Translations under genes and position numbers: made by a program
Shown here: positions 18,923 to 28,168 of the stretch, in pieces
Layout of the letters: each line of letters begins with the position of its first letter
Numbering within the stretch: the stretch's first letter is position 1
The notes under the pieces: model-generated
Databases searched by the model: none
Told to the model about the DNA's origin: nothing
Seen by the model: the letters and a program-made list of their open reading frames with translations, nothing else
DNA from: an uncultured Planctomycetota bacterium
GTDB lineage: Bacteria > Planctomycetota > UBA1135 > GCA-002686595
DNA: 62,378 bases
Assembly (NCBI GenBank): GCA_903928115.1
Contig: CAIYPP010000135.1
Coordinates: forward strand, 1 to 62,378
Direction: 5' to 3'

Positions 18923-21202
18923 ATGAGCCCCCGCCTCCGCCGTCTCAGCCTGCTCGCGATCTTCGCCTTCGTCGCGGCGCTCGCGTGGCTGCCGCGGAGC
19001 GTCGAGGGCTTGAAGCACCCCTATGCGCCCGACGGAAGCGCTTGGTTTTCCCGCGATCCCGACGGGCTGTATCACGCGCGCCGAGTCGAGCGAGCGATGC
19101 GCGAGGGCGACGTCGCGGAGACCGACGCGCGTATGAACTTCCCCGACGGCGCGCCGATCCCTTGGCCGCCGTACTACGACGGCGTGCTCGCGACCGTACT
19201 GCAGCCATTCGCGCCCGACGAACCGGAAGCGCGTTGGCGTTGGATCGAGCGTGCGACGGCCTCGGCGCCGCGCATCTTCGGAGTGCTCGCAGCGATGCTC
19301 GCAGCTTGGGCTGCGTGGCGCCTCGCGGGCTGGAGCGCGGCCCTCGTCGCGGGCGTGGGCGTGGCGCTCTGTCGCGGGACCGTGAACTACGGCGTGATCG
19401 GGACGGGCGACCACCACGCGTGGATCTCCTTGCTCGCGGCGGCGTCGCTGCTCGTGCTCTCCCATGCACTGCGGCCCGACGAACTTGGCAATCGGCGGCG
19501 CTCGCTGGGATGGGGCCTGCTGCTCGGCGTGCTCTGCGGACTCATGCTCGGCTCGTGGGTCGCGTCGCTGCTCTACGTGCTCGAGCTGCAGCTCGTTCTC
19601 GGCTGGATGCTGTGGCGCCGATCGAACCATGCCGCGCCGGGGCTCGCGCCGCTCGGACTCGCGCTGCACATGGGCGCGGCATCCGTTCTCCTCCCCGCGG
19701 TTCTTTCCAGCCCTTGGCGCACCGAGTTTCCGTGGATGGTCGTGAACCTCTCGTGGTTCCACCTCGCGGAGCTGGGGCTCGGCGCACTCGTTTTTCTGCC
19801 GCTCGGAATGCAAGCCTTCGCGAGCGGACGCCCTCTCGCCCGCGCGTACCCGGGCCTCGTCGCAGGGTCGCTCGCCGTGCTCGCCTTGGCAGCGTGGAGC
19901 CTCGACCTCGCGCCCGCGCGAGGCATCGCCGCGGGCTTCGAGTGGGTCTCGCGCGTCGATCGCTTCATGGACAGCGTGCAAGAGTCCATGCCGCTCGTCG
20001 GAGCGCGCGCGGAGAGCGGCGTCCTGTTCCTCGCGCTCGGGTACAGCGTGCTCCTCGTGCCGCTCGCGCTCGCGTGGGCGCTGTGGCGCCTGCTGCGCTA
20101 TGGCGAAGACGAGCTCGCGCCGTGGGTGATCGCCGTGCTCGCGCTGCTGCCGCAGGCGCTGCTCCAGCGTCGCTTTGCAGATCCGCTCGCGGTGCCGATG
20201 TCCGTGCTGCTCGGAGTCGCCGCAGCTCGCGGCGTGGCTCGCGTTCGCTCGCGAGCCCTGCCTTGGCTGGCCGTTCTGCTCGCGCTCGCAGCCCAATGGC
20301 CGAGCGCAGCTTCGGCCTGGAAGCGGCTCCGCACGCCGCGCGATGCGCAGACCGCGGGCCCCGCAGACCCCGTGCTCGGCGAGCGCAAGGCACTCGAGTG
20401 GATCCGCACGCGCTCGCGCCGAGATGACGAATGGAGCGTGCTCGCACACTGGGATCGCGGGCACGTGATCGAGTGGGCCGCCGATGCTCCGAGCGTCGCG
20501 ACGAACTTCGGAAGCTACATCGGGATCGACAGCTACCGCGACCCGGCGCGCTTCTTCCTCGAAGAAGATCCAACGCGCGCGAGAGCGATGCTCGAGCGTC
20601 GCCGTGTCCGCTACGTGTACGCACCAGCTTCGTTGATCCAGCTCGTGCCTTCCCTGTGCCGCATCGCCGACCCGGAGCTTCAGCAGAGGTTCCTGCGCGA
20701 AGGCCCGAAGGGCGGTCTCGTCCTCACCGAGCGCTGGTACGCGACCTTCGCAGCGCGCCTGCTCTTCAATGGCGCCTCCTACTTGCCCAACGGCACGCCC
20801 GCGCATTCCGAGCCGACGCCGCCGACGTTTTTACGCCTCGTCCACGTCACGCCGGAGCGCGACCCGCGCTATGCGGATCCTGTGACGAACCTGCGCTTTC
20901 CAGTGGGCTTCGTCTGGGAGCACGTCCTCGGCGCTCCCGTCGAGCTACGCGGTGCTCCGCGCGAGCAGGTCGAGCTCGAGATCGAGCTCGTGTTCGAGGC
21001 CGGTCGCTATCGCCTGCCATGGCGAGCCCGCGCGGAGCTCGACAGCGAGGGTCGCGCCACGATCGTCGTCCCCTACTCGACCGACGACACCGGCGGCGAA
21101 GCGACCGTCGCGACGGCACGTTGGCGAATCGGCTCGCGCACGGGCGCGCTTGTCGTTCCGCAAGTCCACGTCCTCGGCGGAGTGCCGCTCCAACTGCCGT
21201 GA
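18923..21202 (+). CDS. STT3-type oligosaccharyltransferase-like protein (GT66), copy 2
   Basis: Paralogue of the preceding gene, 759 residues from ATG 18923. Shared landmarks are D45-P-D47, TGDHHAW (D163), SVQESMPL (E354), AHWDRGHVIEW (W510-D511) and the block following it, VATNFGSYIG. The C-terminal beta-rich domain is also alike. Overall similarity looks moderate rather than recent, so the copies may have different acceptors or glycans. Its TGA overlaps the GTG of the methyltransferase gene, giving a translationally coupled set STT3-methyltransferase-kinase. Confidence 0.8.
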   Translation: MSPRLRRLSLLAIFAFVAALAWLPRSVEGLKHPYAPDGSAWFSRDPDGLYHARRVERAMREGDVAETDARMNFPDGAPIPWPPYYDGVLATVLQPFAPDEPEARWRWIERATASAPRIFGVLAAMLAAWAAWRLAGWSAALVAGVGVALCRGTVNYGVIGTGDHHAWISLLAAASLLVLSHALRPDELGNRRRSLGWGLLLGVLCGLMLGSWVASLLYVLELQLVLGWMLWRRSNHAAPGLAPLGLALHMGAASVLLPAVLSSPWRTEFPWMVVNLSWFHLAELGLGALVFLPLGMQAFASGRPLARAYPGLVAGSLAVLALAAWSLDLAPARGIAAGFEWVSRVDRFMDSVQESMPLVGARAESGVLFLALGYSVLLVPLALAWALWRLLRYGEDELAPWVIAVLALLPQALLQRRFADPLAVPMSVLLGVAAARGVARVRSRALPWLAVLLALAAQWPSAASAWKRLRTPRDAQTAGPADPVLGERKALEWIRTRSRRDDEWSVLAHWDRGHVIEWAADAPSVATNFGSYIGIDSYRDPARFFLEEDPTRARAMLERRRVRYVYAPASLIQLVPSLCRIADPELQQRFLREGPKGGLVLTERWYATFAARLLFNGASYLPNGTPAHSEPTPPTFLRLVHVTPERDPRYADPVTNLRFPVGFVWEHVLGAPVELRGAPREQVELEIELVFEAGRYRLPWRARAELDSEGRATIVVPYSTDDTGGEATVATARWRIGSRTGALVVPQVHVLGGVPLQLP

Positions 21203-21822
21203 CCGAGCGGACGGACAAGTGGAGCGCGCCGGGGAGCGGTGAGCACTACGCGGGTCCGCGTTTCTCCGACGCGCGCGCCGCCGGGCGCGATCCGCGGACC
21301 GTGGCGAAGCTTCTGAGACGCCACGGCGCTCGCGGGCGAGTCCTCGATGCGCCCTGCGGCACCGGACGTCTGACGCAGGCTCTCGCGCAACACGAAAGGC
21401 CGCTCGTCTCGCTCGACCTCTCGGCATCCATGCTTGCGGAGCTGCGCGCGGCGCACGAACACGCCGCCCTTCGCGGGAGTATCACGGCGCTGCCGTTCCG
21501 CGCCCGCTCCTTCGACGTCGTCGTGAGCTGTCGATTTCTGCACCACCTGCACACGAGCGAGGAGCGTGCAATCGCGATCCGCGAGCTCCTGCGCGTCGCG
21601 GATCGACTTCTGGTCGCGTCATTTTGGGATAGCGCTTCATGGACCGCGCTGAGAGTGAGGCTGGGACTCCGACGCAGTGAGGGACCGAGAGGCCGCGTCG
21701 CGTTCTCGCGCGCCGAGCTGGAGTGCCACGTGGCCGCTGCAGGCGGTCGGATCGTCGAATATTCGACGCCCGTGCGTTTTTTCACCCAACAGACGTTCTT
21801 CGTCGCGGAGCGCGTGACATGA
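21199..21822 (+). CDS. class I SAM-dependent methyltransferase
   Basis: A 207-residue protein starting at GTG 21199 inside the overlap GTGA. Motif I is VLDAPCGTGRL (about 48-58), followed by LDLSASMLAEL and by FDVVVSCRFLHHL, typical of small-molecule Rossmann methyltransferases related to UbiE. The C-terminal part is short. Coupled between an oligosaccharyltransferase and a sugar/lipid kinase, it may methylate a glycan or lipid carrier; that role is inferred from context only. Confidence 0.8.
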   Translation: MTERTDKWSAPGSGEHYAGPRFSDARAAGRDPRTVAKLLRRHGARGRVLDAPCGTGRLTQALAQHERPLVSLDLSASMLAELRAAHEHAALRGSITALPFRARSFDVVVSCRFLHHLHTSEERAIAIRELLRVADRLLVASFWDSASWTALRVRLGLRRSEGPRGRVAFSRAELECHVAAAGGRIVEYSTPVRFFTQQTFFVAERVT

Positions 21823-22646
21823 AGCGAGTGCGCGTGCGCACGTCGTCTGGCACGCTCTCGGGCCACGAAGAGTGGTCGGGGCTACTCGCCGAGCTCGCGC
21901 ACGTCGTCATCGAGGCGGAGCGATCCCAGCGCGTGCTCGGGGAGCTACGCGTGATCGCGCAGCGTTCGCTTTGGCTCAAGGGCGACCACCTGCCCGGCTC
22001 GGCGCGCTGGCGCTATTCGTTGAGGCGCGCCCTCTCCGCTCCGACGCCGCGCGAGCGAGAAGCGAGGAATCTGGAATGGCTTCGCCAGCGCCTGTTCCGT
22101 GCCCCCAAGCCTCTCGCGGCCGGCGTGCTGCTTCGCAACGGTGTCGTGCGCTACCAGCTGCTCGCGCTCGAACCGCTCCCCGCCCATCGCACGCTCGCCG
22201 ACGCTCTTGCACAGGCACGGCCAGACGAGCGTCGCGCCTGGCTCGACGAGCTCGCGCGCGAGGTGGCCCGACTGCATTCCCTGCACTTCGTTCATCGTGA
22301 CCTCTTCCTGCGCAACGTGCTCGTCTCTCCCGACGCGCGTGATGCGGATCCACGCAAGCTCGTCTTCATCGATGCTTGGCACGGACCGCTCCCCGCGCCG
22401 GGTCGCGGCGTCAGCTACGACCTCGCGTGCCTCATGCTCGACGGCGCCTCACTGCTCTCGCTCGAAGAGCAGTCTCGCTGGTTCGCGGCGTATTCCGCCG
22501 AGTGCGCAGCCCAAGGCCGCGCCATCGATCTTCGCGGCGCGCTACCTTCGATCGGAGCGCACCGTCGCGCGCTGGTGCGCAAGCGAAACGCGCGGCCCGG
22601 TCCGCAAGTGCCGCTGGAATGGCGCTGGAACGAGCTCAGTCCTTGA
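21819..22646 (+). CDS. lipopolysaccharide-kinase-like (WaaP/InaA) kinase
   Basis: A protein-kinase-fold protein of 275 residues. The catalytic loop is HRDLFLRNVLV (Asp and Asn ligands) and the metal-binding Asp lies in FIDAWHG, the arrangement in WaaP, KdkA and InaA rather than DFG. YQLLALEPL fits the hinge. WaaP-type enzymes phosphorylate LPS core sugars; here the substrate could be a glycan made or moved by the neighbouring proteins. ATG 21819 overlaps the methyltransferase stop (ATGA). The end of the gene overlaps the convergent gene at 22636 by 11 bases. Confidence 0.75.
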   Translation: MKRVRVRTSSGTLSGHEEWSGLLAELAHVVIEAERSQRVLGELRVIAQRSLWLKGDHLPGSARWRYSLRRALSAPTPREREARNLEWLRQRLFRAPKPLAAGVLLRNGVVRYQLLALEPLPAHRTLADALAQARPDERRAWLDELAREVARLHSLHFVHRDLFLRNVLVSPDARDADPRKLVFIDAWHGPLPAPGRGVSYDLACLMLDGASLLSLEEQSRWFAAYSAECAAQGRAIDLRGALPSIGAHRRALVRKRNARPGPQVPLEWRWNELSP

Positions 22647-23136
22647 AGGGGCTCTCGCGCTCCGCGCAAGCCTGCCGCAGACGCTCCCGAAGCGCCGTGT
22701 GATGCTCGGGTGCGATCCGGCATGCGACCCACTCCCCCCCGAGCTTCCAACGTAGGTGCTCGCCGGTGAGTCGCCACTCCTCGAGATCCGCAAGTGCGCG
22801 TGCCATCCAGCCGTGGCGGACACCGCGCTCCCCGATGTCCGCGTCGTGAGCGAGCGGGCTGAGCGCGAGCAGCAGACTCCCCAAGGCGAGCAGCGTCAGC
22901 GCCGCGATCGAGGGGAGCGACTCCCAATTCACAACGATCGCAGCCAGTGCCGCCGCATGCACGGTCCACGCAACGCGCAGCCATGTCCTCGAAGCACGCT
23001 GCCTCGCGAGCGGCTCGCCCACGGTCCGCGCATGGCCGCGACGCAACCCCACCACGGCCAGCACGGCGCACACCAACGGCACAGAGACGAGCACGAGCAG
23101 CGCTCCGAACACCACCTCTTGGGAAGAAGTTTCCAT
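22636..23136 (-). CDS. small membrane protein of unknown function
   Basis: A 166-residue protein with two clear and possibly three membrane segments (VVFGALLVLVSVPLVCAVLAV; AALTLLALGSLLLALSPLA). The soluble C-terminus (GEHLRWKLGGEWVACRIAPEHH) looks like a small beta domain. I recognise no family. A TAGAAT lies 18 bases before the ATG. It converges on the kinase gene with an 11-base overlap, so the two may interfere. Confidence 0.6.
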   Translation of the reverse strand: METSSQEVVFGALLVLVSVPLVCAVLAVVGLRRGHARTVGEPLARQRASRTWLRVAWTVHAAALAAIVVNWESLPSIAALTLLALGSLLLALSPLAHDADIGERGVRHGWMARALADLEEWRLTGEHLRWKLGGEWVACRIAPEHHTALRERLRQACAERESPFKD

Positions 23137-23230
23137 GCTGCTGCGACAGCCCGGATTCTAGCGGTCACAGCGCGGGATCCGCTCAGTTCGTCACGTTCCA
23201 AGGTCGAAAGGAGACAGCATCCCCGCGACC

Positions 23231-24103
23231 ATGACGACAGCGACGCCCCAAGCGCTCGCGGTCGGCCAGCGACTCCGTGAGAGACTCGCCGACCGACTCG
23301 CCCGCAGCGAGCTCGACCTCCCGCTGCTGCCGGAGGCCGCTGCGAGAGTCGTCGCGCTCTGCCGGGGAGGCGAGGCGGATCCGCGCGAGCTGGCTTCGAC
23401 GCTGCAGCGCGATGCGTCGCTCGCGGCCCACGTCCTGCGCATTGCGAACTCCGCGGCGTACGCGCCGGTGGAGCCCATCGTGTCGCTGCAGCAGGCTGCC
23501 AGTCGACTCGGGCTTCAAATGCTCGGGCAGGTGGCGCTCGCGGCAGCGCTACAAGGCCGAGTCTTCGACGTCCGCGGCCACGAGAGCTGGGCACAAGCGT
23601 TGTGGCGGCATTCGGCTCTCACAGCAGCTTGGGCGCGCGAGATCTGTCGCGTGCGACGAAGCAACGGCGAAACCGCCTACCTCTGCGCGCTGCTTCACGA
23701 CGCAGGCATCCCCATTCTCTTGCAAGCCGCCACGGAAGAGCTCCGCCGCAGCGCCGGCGTGCTCGCGCGTGAGCATCTGGAGCCGATCCTCATCGAGCTG
23801 CACGGCGAGGCGGGCTCTCGACTCGCCGAACGCTGGAGCATGCCGCCGTGCGTTCGCGAGGCGATGCAATGCCACCACGACATCGAGCGTGCGCTCGGCT
23901 TCGGGGACGACGTGCGCATCACGGCGCTCGCGGACCAGCTCTCGCACCTGCTGGAGGACCGCGGCGACTCCGCTCTGAGCGTCGAGCGTGTCCGCGCCGC
24001 GTGCGGGTTGCTGCTCGATACGCTCGGTATTTACGACGACGATCTCGAGCGCTTGCTTGCACGCGAGGGGTCCGTCCGACAGCAAGCAGAGGCCTTCGCT
24101 TGA
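23231..24103 (+). CDS. HDOD domain protein
   Basis: A 290-residue protein made almost entirely of one HDOD domain: ELDLPLLPEAAARVV, DASLAAHVLRIANSA, VSLQQAASRLG, then CALLHDAGIP and CHHDIERALG. HDOD proteins act in bacterial signalling and gene regulation, often without hydrolase activity. Here the HD pair is retained in LLHDAG and a later HH is present, so activity cannot be excluded. A GGAG lies 17 bases upstream of the ATG, rather far. Its TGA overlaps the TTG start of the transhydrogenase gene, which suggests fixed-ratio expression. Confidence 0.85.
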   Translation: MTTATPQALAVGQRLRERLADRLARSELDLPLLPEAAARVVALCRGGEADPRELASTLQRDASLAAHVLRIANSAAYAPVEPIVSLQQAASRLGLQMLGQVALAAALQGRVFDVRGHESWAQALWRHSALTAAWAREICRVRRSNGETAYLCALLHDAGIPILLQAATEELRRSAGVLAREHLEPILIELHGEAGSRLAERWSMPPCVREAMQCHHDIERALGFGDDVRITALADQLSHLLEDRGDSALSVERVRAACGLLLDTLGIYDDDLERLLAREGSVRQQAEAFA

Positions 24104-25509
24104 GCACGCTGAACCAGTTCGACGTCGTCGTCATCGGCGGCGGCCCGGGCGGTCAAAAGGCCGCGGTCCAAGCGTGCAAGGCCGGTGCGAGCGTGCTCCT
24201 GATCGAGCGCGAAGCCGCGGTCGGCGGTGAGTGCGTGCACCGCGGGACCATCCCCTCGAAGACGCTGCGCAACAGCGCGATGACGTATCTGCGCTGGATG
24301 AGCGAGTTCGAGCGGGAGAAGCGCGGAGCGCGCTGCTCGTCGGCACTGTCGGCCTTGATCGCGCGCAAAAATCGCGTCACGCGCGCGCACGAGGAGTACA
24401 TGACGCGCCAGATGCAGCGCAACGGCATCGTCACTTGGCGCGGTCACGCGAGCTTCGTCTCCGCGCGGGAACTCTTGGTCAAGGGCATCGATGGATCCCA
24501 GCGCAACGTGCGCGGGAGCCACATCGTGATCGCAACCGGCTCGCGGCCGCGAACTCCGCCGAACGTGGCGGTGGACCACGAGAATGTGCTCGACAGCGAC
24601 TCGGTTCTAGCGCTCCCCTACCTGCCCGAGTCGCTCGTCGTGCTCGGCGGCGGCGTGATCGCCACCGAGTTCGCGACGTTCTTTGCAGCGCTCGGCGTGC
24701 AGGTCACGATGGTCGACAAGGCGGAGCGCCCGCTCTCGTTCTTGGACCCGGAGCTGACCGAGCGGTTGATTTGCGAGTTCGAGCGCATGGGCGGACGCTA
24801 CCTTGGCCGCCGCGCGCTTCGTCACGTCGAGTTCGACGGCGTGTCGCGCGTGCGCACAGAGCTCGAAGACGGTGAGGTTCTGTGGAGCGAGAAGGCATTC
24901 TGCGCGCTCGGCCGCACGGCCCAAGTCTCCGGCCTCGACCTTTCCAAAGCTGGGCTTCAATTGAGTCCGCGCGGCACGATCGAAGTCGATGCTCAGTGTC
25001 GGACCGCCGTGGAGTCCATCTACGCCGTGGGTGACGTCATCGGACCGCCCGCACTCGCGGCGACCTCCATGGAGCAAGGACGAAGGGCGATCCGTCACGC
25101 ACTCGGGCTTCCGGGGCTCGATGCGCGCGGCGCGGTTCCCGTCGGGATCTACTCGATTCCGGAGATCGCGACGGTTGGAATGTCCGAGGCCGAGGCTCGC
25201 GCGAGCTACGGGGCGTGCGTCGTCGGTCGCGCGCGGTTCGAAGAGCTCGCCCGCGGCATCATCAATGGCGACGAACGCGGGCTTCTGAAGCTCGTCTGCG
25301 CGCCCGACGGGCGCAAGCTGCTCGGCGCACACATCGTGGGCGACGGCGCGACGGAGCTCGTCCATGTGGCGCAAGTCGCGATCGCTTCGAACGCCGACGT
25401 CGACCTGTTCTTGGAGTCGATCTTCAACTTCCCGACGTTCGCCGAGGCGTACCTCGTCGCAGCGCTCGACGTGCTCGAACAGCGCAGCGCGGCCTCGCGC
25501 GCAGCGTAG
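24100..25509 (+). CDS. sthA: Si-specific NAD(P)+ transhydrogenase (SthA-like flavoprotein)
   Basis: A 469-residue FAD flavoprotein of the pyridine-nucleotide-disulfide family, soluble. It has the FAD site VVIGGGPGGQKAAVQA, the NAD site VVLGGGVIATEFATFF, YAVGDVIGPP and a dimerisation domain ending NFPTFAEAYLVAALD. The active-site region is GECVHRGTIPSKTLR. The second redox Cys of lipoamide dehydrogenase is Thr, exactly as in SthA, so it moves hydride between NADPH and NAD rather than reducing disulfides. The start is TTG 24100, overlapping the HDOD stop as TTGA; no better start precedes the FAD motif. Confidence 0.88.
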   Translation: MSTLNQFDVVVIGGGPGGQKAAVQACKAGASVLLIEREAAVGGECVHRGTIPSKTLRNSAMTYLRWMSEFEREKRGARCSSALSALIARKNRVTRAHEEYMTRQMQRNGIVTWRGHASFVSARELLVKGIDGSQRNVRGSHIVIATGSRPRTPPNVAVDHENVLDSDSVLALPYLPESLVVLGGGVIATEFATFFAALGVQVTMVDKAERPLSFLDPELTERLICEFERMGGRYLGRRALRHVEFDGVSRVRTELEDGEVLWSEKAFCALGRTAQVSGLDLSKAGLQLSPRGTIEVDAQCRTAVESIYAVGDVIGPPALAATSMEQGRRAIRHALGLPGLDARGAVPVGIYSIPEIATVGMSEAEARASYGACVVGRARFEELARGIINGDERGLLKLVCAPDGRKLLGAHIVGDGATELVHVAQVAIASNADVDLFLESIFNFPTFAEAYLVAALDVLEQRSAASRAA

Positions 25510-25521
25510 TTCGCCCTTGGC

Positions 25522-28143
25522 TCAGCGCATCAGTGCCATCGGCGCGCTGGAGACACCCATCTGCAGCCGAGCGCGAGCGCGCGCCGCGGCTTCCTGCGGT
25601 GCGACGCGCCCTGCGAGCAAGTCGGCATAGGCTGCAATCGCCGCACGAGCCTCGGCGCGGGTCTCGCGCACGAACTCCACGCGGAAGCGTTGTACGCCGA
25701 GCTGGAGCAACTCCGGCACCAGCGCCGCGGAAGACTGCAGGTTCGCGTCGAACACCGTGTTGCGGCAGCCGACGTCGACGATCACGGGATGTTCGTGCCC
25801 CTTGTGATCGCGAAGGGCGACGCGGTGCGCCTCGCACGGACGACCGCACGTGCGGTGGTCGCGCCCGCGCGAGAGCAGGTGCGAGTACACGCAGTGCTCG
25901 GTGTGGAACGTCGCGATGCGGTGGTGGAGCGTGACGGCGAAGCGCGAAGCGTCGCTCGCCGTGAGCAGCGCACGCAGCTGCTCCTCGTCGAGGTCGTGAG
26001 ACGCCGTGAGCGTGTCGAGTCCGCGGTCGAAGAGCTCGCGCGCGGTGATCGAGTTCGTCACGTTGAGCGAGAAATCGCCGTGCAGAAGCGGACGCTCGCC
26101 GACGCGGCGCTGGCGCTGGAAGTGGACCAGCGCACCCCAGTGCCGCACGAGCACGGAGTCCGGCGCGAGCGCCTCGATGCGGCGGTCGAAGCCTTCTTCA
26201 CCGGGCTTTTGGACGCGCACTGTCGCAATGCCCACGCGCAAACCCGCGCTGCGCGCCCGCTCGACCGCGCGCGCGAGGCCGACCATCTCCATCCAGTCGA
26301 GTTCGACCTCGTCGAGCCCGCACTCGATCGCCGCCTCGAGCTGCTCCAGCTCGCGGCAGAGCGGGATCACGCGCGCTTCGCGCACGAGCGCAGGGCTCGG
26401 TGACCTCGCCGCAGTGAGCAGCTTGGGGAGCACAGCCTCGCTCTCTAGCTCGCGCGCCGGTCCACGCTCGATTTGCATCTGGAGCGCCGAGACAAGCTCG
26501 CGCCGCAGCGCCTTCAGCTCCGAAACCGGCAGGTGCAGGCCGCGCCCGAGGCCGCCGAACTGCAGCTTGTCGAGGCGGAATGGCGTCCCACCGAAGGCCG
26601 CGAGCTTGGAGCGCAGAAGTGCCTCGTCGAGCCCCGCGCCCGAAGACGTCGCAAGCGGCGAGTCACTGGTCGCGAAGGCCGTCGCGTGCCCCGCGCGCGC
26701 GTGCACACGCAGCGGCTCGCCATCGCGGCCCTCGACCGTGAGCGCAAGGCCGATGCGCCCCGTGGGCTCGCCGAGCCCGAGCGCGCGCTCGACTTCGCGA
26801 CCGATCGACGGATCGCCGCTCACCCACACGAGCTGCCCCGGCTCGACGCGCGAGAGATCCGGCCCGGGCACGCCGAACCACAGCCGCCAACCCTCTTCCG
26901 TGCGCTCGCTGCGGAAGATCGGCCCGCCGGGCTCGTGCTTGTCCTCGGGCTCTCCGGCGTCGAAGACGACGCCCATGCCCGGCCGAACCTCGAGCTCCTC
27001 CGGCGCGGGACCGTCGCTCGCGACATCGCTTCCGCCGAAACCCGCGCGCGCCGCGCTCGGCCTGCCGTCGGGTCCGCCCACGCGCGTCGGAGCCGCGAGC
27101 GCGCCGGTCCACGGCCGCCCCGCGAGGTCGCGCTCGACCCGCACGCTGGCGCCTTCGACGCGCTCGACCACGCCGAGGTACAGCCCGCGGTGCTTAGGGA
27201 AACGCCCTTCGACGAGCGTCTGGTGATCGCTGCCGCCCAAGAAGCCGTCGCTGAAGCCGCGCGTGTACGCCAGCGACGCCCGCAAGAGGTCCCTGCGCGC
27301 GCGCGCGGTCGCTGCTTCGCCTGCCGCGAGCGCGTCGACGTAGTGCCGGTACGTCTCCGTCGCCGTCGCGACGTAGGTCGCGTTCTTCTGGCGTCCTTCG
27401 ATCTTGAGACCGTGAACGCCGAGCTTCGCGAGCTCCTCGACCGCGCGCAGACCCGCGAGGTCCTTCGGGCTCAGGAGGTACTTCACGTCGCCGAGCTCGC
27501 GCGTCTCACCGTCGACCACGAGGTCGTAGGGCATGCGACAGGACTGCGCGCACTCGCCGCGGTTCGCCGAGCGCCCGCCCCACGCTTCGCTCGTGAGGCA
27601 CTGCCCGCTCCACGAGACGCACAACGCACCGTGGATGAACACCTCGAGCTCGAGGTCGGTCCCCTTCCGCAGGAGCGCGATCTCCTCGACGGACAGTTCG
27701 CGCGGCACGACCACGCGCGTCGCGCCGAGCGAGCGCGCGAACTCTGCGCCTTCCGCGCTCGAGATCGTCATCTGCGTGCTCGCGTGCACCTCCAGCGCCG
27801 GACAAAGGGCCTGCGCGATGCGCGCGACCGCCGGATCCTGCACGATGAGCGCGTCGACGCCGGAGGCGGCCGCGAGGCGCACGATGCGCTCGACCACGGG
27901 CAACTCGGGCTCGAAGACGAGCGTGTTGAGCGCGAGGTACGCCCGGGCTCCGGCGCGGTGAATCCGCGCGACGGTCTCGGGCAAGCGCTCCGCGGTGAAG
28001 TTGCCCGCGCGCGCTCGCGCGTTGAAGCCCTCGGACAACCCGAAGTAGACGCTGTCGGCGCCCGCAGAGAGCGCTGCGGCGAGCGCGGACTCGTCGCCCG
28101 CGGGCGCGAGCACCTCCGGCATGCGTTCCTTGCGGCCTTCCAT
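25522..28143 (-). CDS. U32 family protein, RlhA-like (23S rRNA hydroxylation) with long insert
   Basis: A U32 protein of 873 residues. The N-terminal U32 domain runs from MPEVLAPAGDESAL through ALCVSWSGQCLTSE, NRGECAQSCRMPY and HGLKIEGRQKNATYV. A DUF3656-like middle follows (VEGRFPKHRGLYLGVVERV). A second U32-like half carries Cys residues (HTEHCVYSHLL, RTCGRPCEAHR). This is the architecture of RlhA, which hydroxylates C2501 of 23S rRNA using prephenate-derived chemistry and an Fe-S cluster, but it is about 200 residues longer than the E. coli protein. An internal start at 28122 (MPEVLAP) is equally good. A chorismate mutase gene, the source of prephenate, is divergently adjacent. Confidence 0.8.
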   Translation of the reverse strand: MEGRKERMPEVLAPAGDESALAAALSAGADSVYFGLSEGFNARARAGNFTAERLPETVARIHRAGARAYLALNTLVFEPELPVVERIVRLAAASGVDALIVQDPAVARIAQALCPALEVHASTQMTISSAEGAEFARSLGATRVVVPRELSVEEIALLRKGTDLELEVFIHGALCVSWSGQCLTSEAWGGRSANRGECAQSCRMPYDLVVDGETRELGDVKYLLSPKDLAGLRAVEELAKLGVHGLKIEGRQKNATYVATATETYRHYVDALAAGEAATARARRDLLRASLAYTRGFSDGFLGGSDHQTLVEGRFPKHRGLYLGVVERVEGASVRVERDLAGRPWTGALAAPTRVGGPDGRPSAARAGFGGSDVASDGPAPEELEVRPGMGVVFDAGEPEDKHEPGGPIFRSERTEEGWRLWFGVPGPDLSRVEPGQLVWVSGDPSIGREVERALGLGEPTGRIGLALTVEGRDGEPLRVHARAGHATAFATSDSPLATSSGAGLDEALLRSKLAAFGGTPFRLDKLQFGGLGRGLHLPVSELKALRRELVSALQMQIERGPARELESEAVLPKLLTAARSPSPALVREARVIPLCRELEQLEAAIECGLDEVELDWMEMVGLARAVERARSAGLRVGIATVRVQKPGEEGFDRRIEALAPDSVLVRHWGALVHFQRQRRVGERPLLHGDFSLNVTNSITARELFDRGLDTLTASHDLDEEQLRALLTASDASRFAVTLHHRIATFHTEHCVYSHLLSRGRDHRTCGRPCEAHRVALRDHKGHEHPVIVDVGCRNTVFDANLQSSAALVPELLQLGVQRFRVEFVRETRAEARAAIAAYADLLAGRVAPQEAAARARARLQMGVSSAPMALMR

Positions 28144-28155
28144 GGTGCGCGACGG

Positions 28156-28161
28156 TAGCAT
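28156..28161 (+). promoter_or_regulatory. -10 element of the chorismate mutase gene
   Basis: TAGCAT 7 bases before ATG 28169; same hexamer as at the STT3 genes. A leaderless transcript is predicted. Confidence 0.4.
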
Positions 28162-28168
28162 CCCGCGC

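Noticed and set aside
24232-24290. Possible dihydrolipoamide dehydrogenase identity of the flavoprotein
   Set aside because: The redox pair is C-x4-T instead of C-x4-C, which fits SthA and rules out disulfide chemistry.
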